Positions 1 through 5,913 of a stretch of 11,415 nt of DNA are shown here, piece by piece; position 1 is the stretch's first letter, and each line of letters opens with the position of its first letter. Source of the stretch: Pseudomonadales bacterium (GTDB lineage Bacteria > Pseudomonadota > Gammaproteobacteria > Pseudomonadales > DT-91). The position numbers and the translations under genes are program-made. The notes under the pieces are model-generated. The model was not told the origin of the DNA. It worked only from the letters and a program-made list of their open reading frames with translations, and ran no database searches. The stretch spans positions 49,463 through 60,877 of the forward strand of contig JABSRR010000019.1 in assembly GCA_013215025.1 (NCBI GenBank), in the 5' to 3' direction.

Positions 1-965
1 TTTTTTACCGCATCAATATCATAGGCTGTAGCCCATAGTTTTGAGACATTCTCATAGCGAAAATCATATTCACCCGCTTTTAAAGCTTCTAACATAACGG
101 TCGAATCTCGGTAATAATCGACTTGAATCTCGTCAAAATTATAGCGACCTCGATTGACATTTAGATTCTGCGCCCAGTAGTTAGAATTTCGCTTAAAACT
201 GACGCGCTTACCAGGATTTACAGCGCTAATCATGTAAGGGCCGCTGCCGATGGGAATGTTGAGCGATGATTCAGCAAAGCTATCAACTTGTGTTGCGTGC
301 TTCGGCAAAACGGGTAGCTGGCCAATGATTAAGATCAGCTCTTGGTTACGATTATGCTTTAATTCAAAACGCACATGGTCATCCGCGATAACCTTTACTT
401 CGGCAACATCGCTATACAGAGTTTTATAAATCGGACTGGCTTTTTGCATCAATAAGTCAAAGCTAAACTTAATATCTGCTGCGGTAATGGCAGTGCCATC
501 ACTAAACGCTGCCTCACGGCGTAAACGGTATTCCACATAACTGCGGTCATCGGGCCAAATAATGGTCTCGGCAATCAGTCCATAATGTGTAAACGGCTCA
601 TCTTGTGAAGCGACAGTGAGCGTGTCATAGATGAGCCCTAGATTATCGGCAGCTGTGCCTTTGGCGATAAAGGGGTTAAGGCTGTCAAAGGTTCCTTGAC
701 TGGCCAGTCGTAGACGCCCACCCGTTTTTGCATCAGCGCTGGTATAGTCAAACCGGAGAAAATCTTTGTCGTATTTTATGTCGCCATGCATAGCAATCGC
801 ATGCGAGCTGTTTATCGACATAGCTTGTGCTGATTTAGCGGCCTTAGCAGCGGTCTCAGCACTTGCGGCAACATTGCTATAGCCCATGAGAACACAGATT
901 GCTATGGCTGCTCGCATTGATAGCTGGTGCGTTATTGTTTGTTTTGTTGGCGAGCGAATGATCAT
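1..965 (-). CDS. yejA: YejA-type periplasmic solute-binding protein of a peptide ABC transporter (partial, 3' end outside window)
   Basis: Extracytoplasmic binding protein (SBP family 5) that would deliver oligopeptide-like ligands to a Yej/Npp-type ABC importer. The reading frame is open from 965 to the window edge, giving 321 codons of a protein normally about 600 residues long, so only the N-terminal half is visible. From the ATG at 965 there is a basic N-terminus, a hydrophobic stretch at about residues 18-30 and an AASA signal-peptidase-I-like site near residue 36. A second ATG at 917 would give a more compact signal peptide; neither start has a good Shine-Dalgarno, so the start is uncertain. 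Family hallmarks are GGRLRLASQGTFDSLNP at about 82-98, a YDTL segment, FSDGTAITAADIKFSFD, GSGPYMI and NYWAQNLNVNRGRYNFD, which closely follow my recollection of E. coli YejA. It lies downstream of mltD on the same strand, about 200 bp away, as in pseudomonads. The permease and ATPase genes would lie beyond base 1. Confidence 0.87.
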   Translation of the reverse strand, partial: MIIRSPTKQTITHQLSMRAAIAICVLMGYSNVAASAETAAKAAKSAQAMSINSSHAIAMHGDIKYDKDFLRFDYTSADAKTGGRLRLASQGTFDSLNPFIAKGTAADNLGLIYDTLTVASQDEPFTHYGLIAETIIWPDDRSYVEYRLRREAAFSDGTAITAADIKFSFDLLMQKASPIYKTLYSDVAEVKVIADDHVRFELKHNRNQELILIIGQLPVLPKHATQVDSFAESSLNIPIGSGPYMISAVNPGKRVSFKRNSNYWAQNLNVNRGRYNFDEIQVDYYRDSTVMLEALKAGEYDFRYENVSKLWATAYDIDAVK

Positions 966-985
966 CTCATTTAGGTGTGCGGCAC

Positions 986-1010
986 TTAACTTTGCATTAT
1001 TTAACTTTGC
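986..1010. repeat. 10-bp direct repeat upstream of the YejA-like gene
   Basis: TTAACTTTGC occurs twice, at 986-995 and 1001-1010, 15 bp start to start, within the 197-bp gap between mltD and the YejA-like gene. Tandem short repeats just upstream of a start codon can be regulator-binding sites, but this is AT-rich DNA and the repeat could be chance. The rest of the gap (966-1162) holds no gene or convincing terminator that I can see. Confidence 0.3.
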
Positions 1011-1162
1011 GGTATTCTTTTTAAAAGTTATGAACCGAAAAAGACTTAATTTGCTAACACTGAACTTCACTGTAATACACTCACTTTCTACTCACTGGTT
1101 TATCTTAGGTGAGGGTTAGCTGTTAAGCAGTTTCCCTGTAAATTGACAAAATCTTACCCTAG

Positions 1163-2809
1163 TCATTGATAGGTATCCATGACGTTAATTAATAATTTTA
1201 AGTTTTGACCGGGATAGAGATAATCCTCACGATTTAGCTGATTCCAATGGCTAATTTGCTTAGTAGCCAGATTAAACTTACTCGCAATACTGGACAATGA
1301 GTCACCTTGCCGAACCCGATAGAAAACTTTCTGCACATTGTCTGAGCGCTGCGATAAATTTGCACTGCGAGCTTGCCAAATCACCAAGGTTTCGTTTATT
1401 TGAAGTGTGTCTTTAGGTGATTTGCCATTCCATTTGGCTAATGATTGCACGCTTATTTGATACTGTTTTGCAATCGACCAAAAGCTATCCCCAGGCTTAA
1501 CACGATAGCTGATACGCTGTTTGTCTCCGGTCGAGCGGCGCGATTGTTTTGACTGTAAGCGTTGATCTTGGCTTAAGGCGTATTGACTAGATTCACTTAT
1601 GGCCGATGGAATCAAAAGAATCTGACCAATTTTAATCATATTTGTCTGTAGCTGATTGGCACTCTTTATCGCGACGACTTGGCTGTTATGACGCTTCGCG
1701 ATGGTGCTTAAACTGTCGCCAGGCTGAACTTTGTAACGCTGCCATTGCACAAAAGCCGAGTTGGGCAATTGCGCTAATTGTTGTTGAAAGCGGGCAATTT
1801 GTGTTATCGGAAGTTGCAGTTGATAGCGCGTCGATGGCGGCGTAGCCCATCGATTTAAACCCGGGTTAAGATGGTAAAGCTCTTCAATATCGATGCCTGC
1901 AAGCTTAGCAGCCTGCGATAAATCGAGTTGCTGCTCGACAGTAACGCTGTCGAAATAAGCTCGGTTGGCAATCGGTTCAAGCGAAATGCCAAAGGACTCC
2001 GGCTGTTTAAAAATATGACTCAAGGCAATCATTTTTGGAACATATTGGCTGGTTTCTTTAGGCAGCTGTAAATGCCAAAAATCGGTAGCTTTGCCTGCCG
2101 CGCGATTCTTCCTTATTGCTTTTCTCACGGTGCCTTCACCAGCATTATAGGCGGCTATAGCTAACTCCCAGTCGCCATCAAAAAAACGATGCAGATATTT
2201 CAGATAGGCGATTGCCGCTTGCGTCGAGGCCACCACGTCTCGCCGCTCATCTAGCCACCAGTCGCGCTGCAGTTTAAATCGATCGGCTGTCATAGGTATG
2301 AACTGCCATAAGCCTGCGGCTTGACCATGTGAATAGGCGAAAGGTTCGTAAGCACTCTCAACGATGGGTAATAGGGCTAAGTCTGCGGGCATATTATTAG
2401 CATGCAGCTCAGTCAAAATATAATGCAGATATCGGCTGGCGCGCTGTTGAATATGGCGAAAATAACTGGGATTACGCTGATAGCGTTGCAGCTGCTCCAA
2501 CACGCGAGGGTCCTGCCGAAAGGCAAGCTGAAGATTGTGCTGCAGCCGTGGCCAAATATTTTCATCTGGCGCAATGGGGAAGGCTGGGGGCAAGGCGTCA
2601 ATGGGGTGGTTAAATACCGACTGATCAACTGGATAACAGCGAAATTGATCTTGCTCAGTCTGATGCTTTACAGACGGCAAGCTAAGCTGCTCAGCTTTAA
2701 CTTCGGCTGAGGCTGATAGTTTGTCACTGCGCATTGTCGGCTGACTGCAGCTAGATAAGAATGCTGCAAGCAAAGCAAGCAGTAGGGCATAGATAGGTCG
2801 AAAATTCAT
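1163..2809 (-). CDS. mltD: Membrane-bound lytic murein transglycosylase D with three LysM repeats
   Basis: Cleaves the MurNAc-GlcNAc bond of peptidoglycan to give 1,6-anhydro-muropeptides, acting from the periplasmic face of the outer membrane. The N-terminus is a lipoprotein signal with a lipobox ending LSSC (Cys21 as lipidation site), followed by Ser-Gln, which permits outer-membrane sorting. The SLT family-1 domain spans about residues 130-240. It contains the catalytic glutamate in IVESAYEP (Glu151), the GLWQF motif (166-170) and AYNAGEG (220-226). Three LysM peptidoglycan-binding repeats follow, at about 358-401, 434-478 and 496-540, each with a V-x-x-GDS core. At 548 residues it is longer than E. 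coli MltD (about 450), mainly because of the extra LysM. The start is 24 bp after gloB on the same strand, so the two are probably co-transcribed, although no strong ribosome binding site precedes it. The mltD-gloB neighbourhood is conserved in gammaproteobacteria. Confidence 0.96.
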   Translation of the reverse strand: MNFRPIYALLLALLAAFLSSCSQPTMRSDKLSASAEVKAEQLSLPSVKHQTEQDQFRCYPVDQSVFNHPIDALPPAFPIAPDENIWPRLQHNLQLAFRQDPRVLEQLQRYQRNPSYFRHIQQRASRYLHYILTELHANNMPADLALLPIVESAYEPFAYSHGQAAGLWQFIPMTADRFKLQRDWWLDERRDVVASTQAAIAYLKYLHRFFDGDWELAIAAYNAGEGTVRKAIRKNRAAGKATDFWHLQLPKETSQYVPKMIALSHIFKQPESFGISLEPIANRAYFDSVTVEQQLDLSQAAKLAGIDIEELYHLNPGLNRWATPPSTRYQLQLPITQIARFQQQLAQLPNSAFVQWQRYKVQPGDSLSTIAKRHNSQVVAIKSANQLQTNMIKIGQILLIPSAISESSQYALSQDQRLQSKQSRRSTGDKQRISYRVKPGDSFWSIAKQYQISVQSLAKWNGKSPKDTLQINETLVIWQARSANLSQRSDNVQKVFYRVRQGDSLSSIASKFNLATKQISHWNQLNREDYLYPGQNLKLLINVMDTYQ

Positions 2810-2833
2810 GGTACAGCAGGACGTTAATTGGGA

Positions 2834-3643
2834 TTAAAAATTATCCTTCCATTGACGGAGACAGGTGAACACGTCCAAAGCTGTGTTTGACATAGCGCCT
2901 TGCTGCACAGCGGCATCGGCGACGTCTGGTATGTGGCAACGTAAAAAAGGGTTGGTTAACAATTCGTTAGCCAAACGGTTCGGCAGCGTTGCTAGCTGCT
3001 GCTCTCGCAGCGATTGACAAGTTTGCAATCGTTGCATCAGTTCGTGATTTTTAGGCTCAACCGCTAACGCAAAAGCCAGATTGCTTAAGGTATATTCATG
3101 CGCACAATAGATAAGTGTGTCAGGCGATAATGCTGCAAGCTTAGCCAGAGAAGCCTGCATCTGCGCATAGCTACCTTCAAACACGCGACCACAGCCTGCA
3201 CTAAACAGCGTGTCGCCGCAAAATAGCGCGTCTACAGCCGGTGCATGAAAAGCAATATGGTCGAGCGTATGACCAGGAATCGCCAGCACCTGTATGTTTA
3301 AGCCATTCTGTGCTGGGAAAATCGTAAACTGATCTAAGTCGCCAACCAGCTGATTAATCTGCGGAATTTTATCTGAACGCGGGCCGATTACCGGCAGCGG
3401 CTCAGCATCAACCAAGCTATCAGCAACATAGGCTTGAAGCGCTGAAATACCGCCAATGTGGTCAGGATGCCAATGGGTCACTAAAATGCCCTGTAACTGC
3501 AACTGTCGAGATTCTAGGCATTGGATGACAGATTGCGCGCAGCCTGGATCAACAACATAGACCTGCGAATCTTGCCGAATGGCCCAAATATAATTGTCGT
3601 TGAAGGCAGGAATCGAAAAAATTTCAAAAGCTGTCGCGGGCAT
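2834..3643 (-). CDS. gloB: Hydroxyacylglutathione hydrolase (glyoxalase II)
   Basis: Hydrolyses S-D-lactoylglutathione to D-lactate and glutathione, the second step of cytosolic methylglyoxal detoxification. It is a metallo-beta-lactamase-fold protein of 269 residues, close to the family norm of about 255. The metal-binding signature reads THWHPDH (His57, His59, Asp61, His62), so Trp replaces the middle residue of the usual THHHxDH without loss of a ligand. Further ligands are His125 in IPGHTLDH, Asp144 in CGDTLF and His182 in CAHEYTLSNL. CGRVFEGS (151-158) and the C-terminal NELLTNPFLRC segment are typical of glyoxalase II rather than of other metallo-beta-lactamase-fold hydrolases. It is the first gene of the minus-strand block and is transcribed divergently from the YafS-like gene, an arrangement also found in E. 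coli and Pseudomonas. Confidence 0.96.
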   Translation of the reverse strand: MPATAFEIFSIPAFNDNYIWAIRQDSQVYVVDPGCAQSVIQCLESRQLQLQGILVTHWHPDHIGGISALQAYVADSLVDAEPLPVIGPRSDKIPQINQLVGDLDQFTIFPAQNGLNIQVLAIPGHTLDHIAFHAPAVDALFCGDTLFSAGCGRVFEGSYAQMQASLAKLAALSPDTLIYCAHEYTLSNLAFALAVEPKNHELMQRLQTCQSLREQQLATLPNRLANELLTNPFLRCHIPDVADAAVQQGAMSNTALDVFTCLRQWKDNF

Positions 3644-3773
3644 AGATAATGATGTACTATAAATTTAATGAATCAAATTACCGAGTCATTCTATGCCAGT
3701 CAGGTGTATTTTGCCTACCTTTTCCTTAGTTAAACGACTGACGATGTGATTGCTGTCCCGAACTGATTTGCCA
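3644..3773. promoter_or_regulatory. Divergent intergenic region between gloB and the YafS-rnhA-dnaQ operon
   Basis: This stretch of about 130 bp separates two divergent transcription units and must hold the promoter of gloB-mltD on the minus strand and probably that of the YafS-rnhA-dnaQ operon on the plus strand. It is AT-rich next to gloB, where the minus strand reads TTGATT followed by TATAGT-like and CATTAT-like elements. None has ideal 16-18 bp spacing, so I do not assign -35 and -10 boxes. No clear operator palindrome is visible. Confidence 0.5.
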
Positions 3774-4577
3774 ATGAAAAAAAATTCTTTAACTCAACAG
3801 TTGCTTAACCGCCATCAGCTCAAAGCTTTGAGCGAAAGACAAGATGCGCTGCAGCAGTGGTTTGGCAGCGAGGTAGGGCAAACGTTTTTGGGTGAGCAGC
3901 AACGCATGTTAAACGATCAGCTTGAAACCTTATTCGGTTATCACTTAATGCAGCTATCAGTACTGCCCGATATCTGCTTGTATGATAATAGTCGCGCACA
4001 ACACAGTTTTTCTATTGAATTAGTGCCATCTGCTGCCTCAACTGGTGCAGTCATTGCTCATGAGGCACATTTGCCTATCGAGAACGATGCACTCGATATT
4101 GCCATCGTGCATCACTTATTGGATTTCAGCCCATCGCCACATGAGCTATTAAAAGAAGTGCAGCGTGTCACACGCCCGGGCGGCCATATTTTAATTATGG
4201 GTTTTAACCCTCTTGGTGCATTGGGCGCGATGTCATTTTTTGGCAATCTCAGTGGTCATGCATTTTGGAATAACCGCTTATTGAGTGCCAGGCGCTTAGC
4301 GGATTGGTTAACGCTATTAGACTTATCGGTACAGCAAGTTAACTATGGTTATTACCGTCTACCGATCAAAACCCACCTGCTGCGCGGTGTTTCGAGTCGT
4401 CTGGAGCAGCTATTACAGAAACGACAGCCAAGCCTTGGCGCGGGTTTTTATTCGCTACTGGCAAAAAACGAATATGCTGCGCTGACGCCACACAAACCTA
4501 GATGGCACAAACAGCGTCCGATGATGCTGTCTCCAAGCCCATATTCTCCCTCCAAAAGCAGTAAGACTATTCATTAA
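3774..4577 (+). CDS. yafS: YafS-family protein with a degenerate class I methyltransferase fold
   Basis: Predicted cytosolic protein of the methyltransferase type 11 family; its substrate is unknown. The N-terminal part carries [15 protein letters not shown] and FGYHLMQL, typical of the YafS-like proteins found between gloB and rnhA. The second half of the Rossmann methyltransferase domain follows: [47 protein letters not shown], which I cite as short motifs [22 protein letters not shown] and GFNPLG. The Gly-rich SAM-binding loop expected before this segment is not recognisable, as I recall also for E. coli YafS. I chose the ATG at 3774 (267 residues); a TTG at 3750 would add eight residues. 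Neither has a clear Shine-Dalgarno, and eight A residues follow the ATG directly. The stop overlaps the rnhA start (TAATG at 4575-4579), implying translational coupling. Family identity is confident, enzymatic activity is not. Confidence 0.88.
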   Translation: MKKNSLTQQLLNRHQLKALSERQDALQQWFGSEVGQTFLGEQQRMLNDQLETLFGYHLMQLSVLPDICLYDNSRAQHSFSIELVPSAASTGAVIAHEAHLPIENDALDIAIVHHLLDFSPSPHELLKEVQRVTRPGGHILIMGFNPLGALGAMSFFGNLSGHAFWNNRLLSARRLADWLTLLDLSVQQVNYGYYRLPIKTHLLRGVSSRLEQLLQKRQPSLGAGFYSLLAKNEYAALTPHKPRWHKQRPMMLSPSPYSPSKSSKTIH

Positions 4578-5032
4578 TGACACAAGACATGGTCGAAATA
4601 TTTACCGACGGCGCCTGCAAAGGTAATCCAGGCCCAGGCGGCTGGGGTGCTTTACTACGCTACCAAGGCAAAGAAAAACATTTATACGGCGGTGAGTTAG
4701 ACACCACTAACAATCGCATGGAGTTACTTGCGGTCATTGAAGGCTTGAGCGCACTAAAACGACAATGCGTGGTCAGCATTACAACCGATTCCAGCTACGT
4801 AAAAAACGGTATGCAGCAGTGGATCCATAACTGGAAGCGCAACGGTTGGAAAAATGCCGCTAAGAAGCCAGTTAAAAATGCTGATTTGTGGCAGCGACTT
4901 GATCAAGCCGTGGCAGAGCATCAGGTAGAATGGCACTGGGTGAAAGGCCATAGTGGCCACCGAGAAAATGAAATTGCCGATGCGCTGGCGAACCAAGGCT
5001 GCGATTTGGTTATGAATACGGAAAGTAATTAA
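4577..5032 (+). CDS. rnhA: Ribonuclease HI
   Basis: Cytosolic endonuclease that cuts the RNA strand of RNA-DNA hybrids, removing R-loops and helping to clear RNA primers. The 151-residue protein is nearly the same length as E. coli RNase HI (155). All active-site residues are present, each shifted by one relative to E. coli: Asp11 in [14 protein letters not shown], Glu49 in NNRMEL, Asp71 in TTDSSYV, Asp135 in NEIADALA, and His125 in WVKGHSGH. The substrate-binding basic protrusion is visible as [20 protein letters not shown] (82-101). The start ATG overlaps the stop of the YafS-like gene, and the stop overlaps the dnaQ start in the same TAATG way. An internal ATG four codons downstream would shorten the N-terminus without affecting the fold, but the overlapping ATG fits the operon better. 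Confidence 0.98.
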   Translation: MTQDMVEIFTDGACKGNPGPGGWGALLRYQGKEKHLYGGELDTTNNRMELLAVIEGLSALKRQCVVSITTDSSYVKNGMQQWIHNWKRNGWKNAAKKPVKNADLWQRLDQAVAEHQVEWHWVKGHSGHRENEIADALANQGCDLVMNTESN

Positions 5033-5742
5033 TGCAAAAACGTCAAGTTGTCCTCGATACAGAAACCACCGGAATTAATCCATTAGATGGGCATAAGCTG
5101 GTTGAAATCGGTGCGATTGAAATTGTTAATCGTCGATTTACCGGCCGCACTTACCATCAATATATAAACCCAGAGCGGGTGGTAGAAGATGAAGTGGTTG
5201 CTGTTCACGGTTTAACCAACGAATTTTTACAGGATAAACCGGTATTTGCCGATATTGCCGCTGAGTTTTGTCAATTTATCGAAGGTGCTGAACTGATCAT
5301 CCACAATGCACCGTTTGATTTAGGCTTTTTAAATCATGAATTGCAGTTAATGCACTCAACTTTTGGCAAGGTTGAAGACCATTGCCAGATTTTTGACAGC
5401 TTGGTAATGGCTAAGCAAAAGCATCCCGGGCAACGCAATAACCTTGACGCGCTTTGCAAACGCTACGGCATTGATAATTCGCACCGGGTGCTGCACGGTG
5501 CCTTGCTGGATTCTGAAATCTTAGCCGATGTTTATCTGTTAATGACAGGTGGACAAAAAGGATTGGCCTTAGAGCCCGAGGTTGGTTTTGAATCTGCTGA
5601 ATCAGGCGAGAATGGCCATGCCGTTGATCTTAAAGCCCTCGACTTACCGATTATTCAGCCCAATCAAGATGAGTTAGCGCAGCATCAAGACTTTATCAGC
5701 TTATTAAATAAAAAATCCGATAATAAGGCGCTATTCTCTTAA
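5032..5742 (+). CDS. dnaQ: DNA polymerase III epsilon subunit (3'-5' proofreading exonuclease)
   Basis: Proofreading subunit of the replicative polymerase core, bound to the alpha subunit. The 236-residue protein has the DEDDh exonuclease residues: Asp9 and Glu11 in LDTETTG (Exo I), Asp96 in HNAPFDLGFLN (Exo II), and His155 and Asp160 in VLHGALLD (Exo III). The segment MTGGQKGLAL just after the exonuclease domain holds QKGLAL (175-180), which fits the beta-clamp-binding motif position (QTSMAF in E. coli epsilon). A flexible Glu/Gly-rich linker and a C-terminal alpha-binding tail follow. The start ATG overlaps the rnhA stop (TAATG), so rnhA and dnaQ are coupled on one transcript. E. coli instead transcribes them divergently from overlapping promoters. 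A short AT-rich stretch follows the stop. Confidence 0.98.
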   Translation: MQKRQVVLDTETTGINPLDGHKLVEIGAIEIVNRRFTGRTYHQYINPERVVEDEVVAVHGLTNEFLQDKPVFADIAAEFCQFIEGAELIIHNAPFDLGFLNHELQLMHSTFGKVEDHCQIFDSLVMAKQKHPGQRNNLDALCKRYGIDNSHRVLHGALLDSEILADVYLLMTGGQKGLALEPEVGFESAESGENGHAVDLKALDLPIIQPNQDELAQHQDFISLLNKKSDNKALFS

Positions 5743-5744
5743 TG

Positions 5745-5866
5745 CTCTGCTAAGAATTGTGAAGTTTTGAGCAATCGCCGCAGGCTGCAGTAAAAATGCT
5801 TTGCATTTTATGCGCTTAAAGCGTAATTTTAATCCGTATTATTTATACCTTAGCTCTCTGCTAAGA
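5745..5866. repeat. 11-bp direct repeat flanking the dnaQ-fimL intergenic region
   Basis: CTCTGCTAAGA occurs at 5745-5755, right after the dnaQ stop, and again at 5856-5866, about 45 bp before the fimL start. Each copy forms the right arm of a weak hairpin: TCTTA/TAAGA at 5737-5755 and CTTAGC/GCTAAG at 5849-5865. The repeat may come from a duplicated stem-loop or be a paired binding site; its meaning is not known. Confidence 0.4.
5793..5809 (+). terminator. Possible weak terminator hairpin after dnaQ
   Basis: AAAATGC TTT GCATTTT is a perfect 7-bp inverted repeat with a 3-nt loop, 50 bp downstream of the dnaQ stop. The right arm ends in TTTT, so it resembles an A/T-flanked intrinsic terminator, but with only two G-C pairs the stem is weak. 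It could equally be chance in AT-rich DNA. Confidence 0.3.
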
Positions 5867-5874
5867 GTCTTTTC
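5849..5874 (+). terminator. Possible terminator hairpin or leader stem-loop before fimL
   Basis: CTTAGC (5849-5854), loop TCTCT and GCTAAG (5860-5865) form a perfect 6-bp stem, followed by AGTCTTTTC. The modest T tract makes a weak intrinsic terminator for the YafS-rnhA-dnaQ operon plausible. Its position about 45 bp before the fimL start also allows a role in the fimL leader. Confidence 0.35.
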
Positions 5875-5883
5875 AGGGCATCC

Positions 5884-5913
5884 ATGACGACAATAAAAAA
5901 GGTGTTTGCGTGA
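5884..5913 (+). CDS. Very short ORF overlapping the fimL start (possible leader peptide)
   Basis: ATG at 5884 opens a nine-codon frame (MTTIKKVFA) that ends at TGA 5911-5913. The TGA overlaps the fimL GTG start as GTGA. An AGGG at 5875-5878 lies five bases before the ATG, a reasonable Shine-Dalgarno. If translated, it would deliver ribosomes to the fimL start by coupling. It may also be fortuitous, since the fimL ribosome binding site lies within it. No function can be assigned from the peptide. Confidence 0.25.
   Translation: MTTIKKVFA

Noticed and set aside
886..1119. Open reading frame on the plus strand, 77 codons
   Set aside because: It runs antisense across the start and signal peptide of the YejA-like gene and its upstream region; no ribosome binding site or family resemblance.
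1642..2710. Three open frames inside mltD (two antisense, one in another frame)
   Set aside because: They lie wholly within a gene with clear SLT and LysM domains and their products look like frame shadows.
2834..3643. THWHPDH instead of THHHxDH in gloB as a damaged metal site
   Set aside because: The substituted residue is not a metal ligand; His57, His59, Asp61, His62, His125, Asp144 and His182 are all present.
3750..3773. TTG at 3750 as the start of the YafS-like gene
   Set aside because: It adds eight residues without a ribosome binding site; the ATG at 3774 gives an N-terminus that better fits the family, though the choice stays open.
4754..4996. Minus-strand open frame within rnhA
   Set aside because: Fully antisense to a conserved enzyme with all catalytic residues intact.
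5884..5913. Frameshift or sequencing error joining the ATG at 5884 to fimL
   Set aside because: The GTG start has a good AAGGTG, and the N-terminus from there is already slightly longer than P. aeruginosa FimL as I recall it, so no missing sequence needs explaining.
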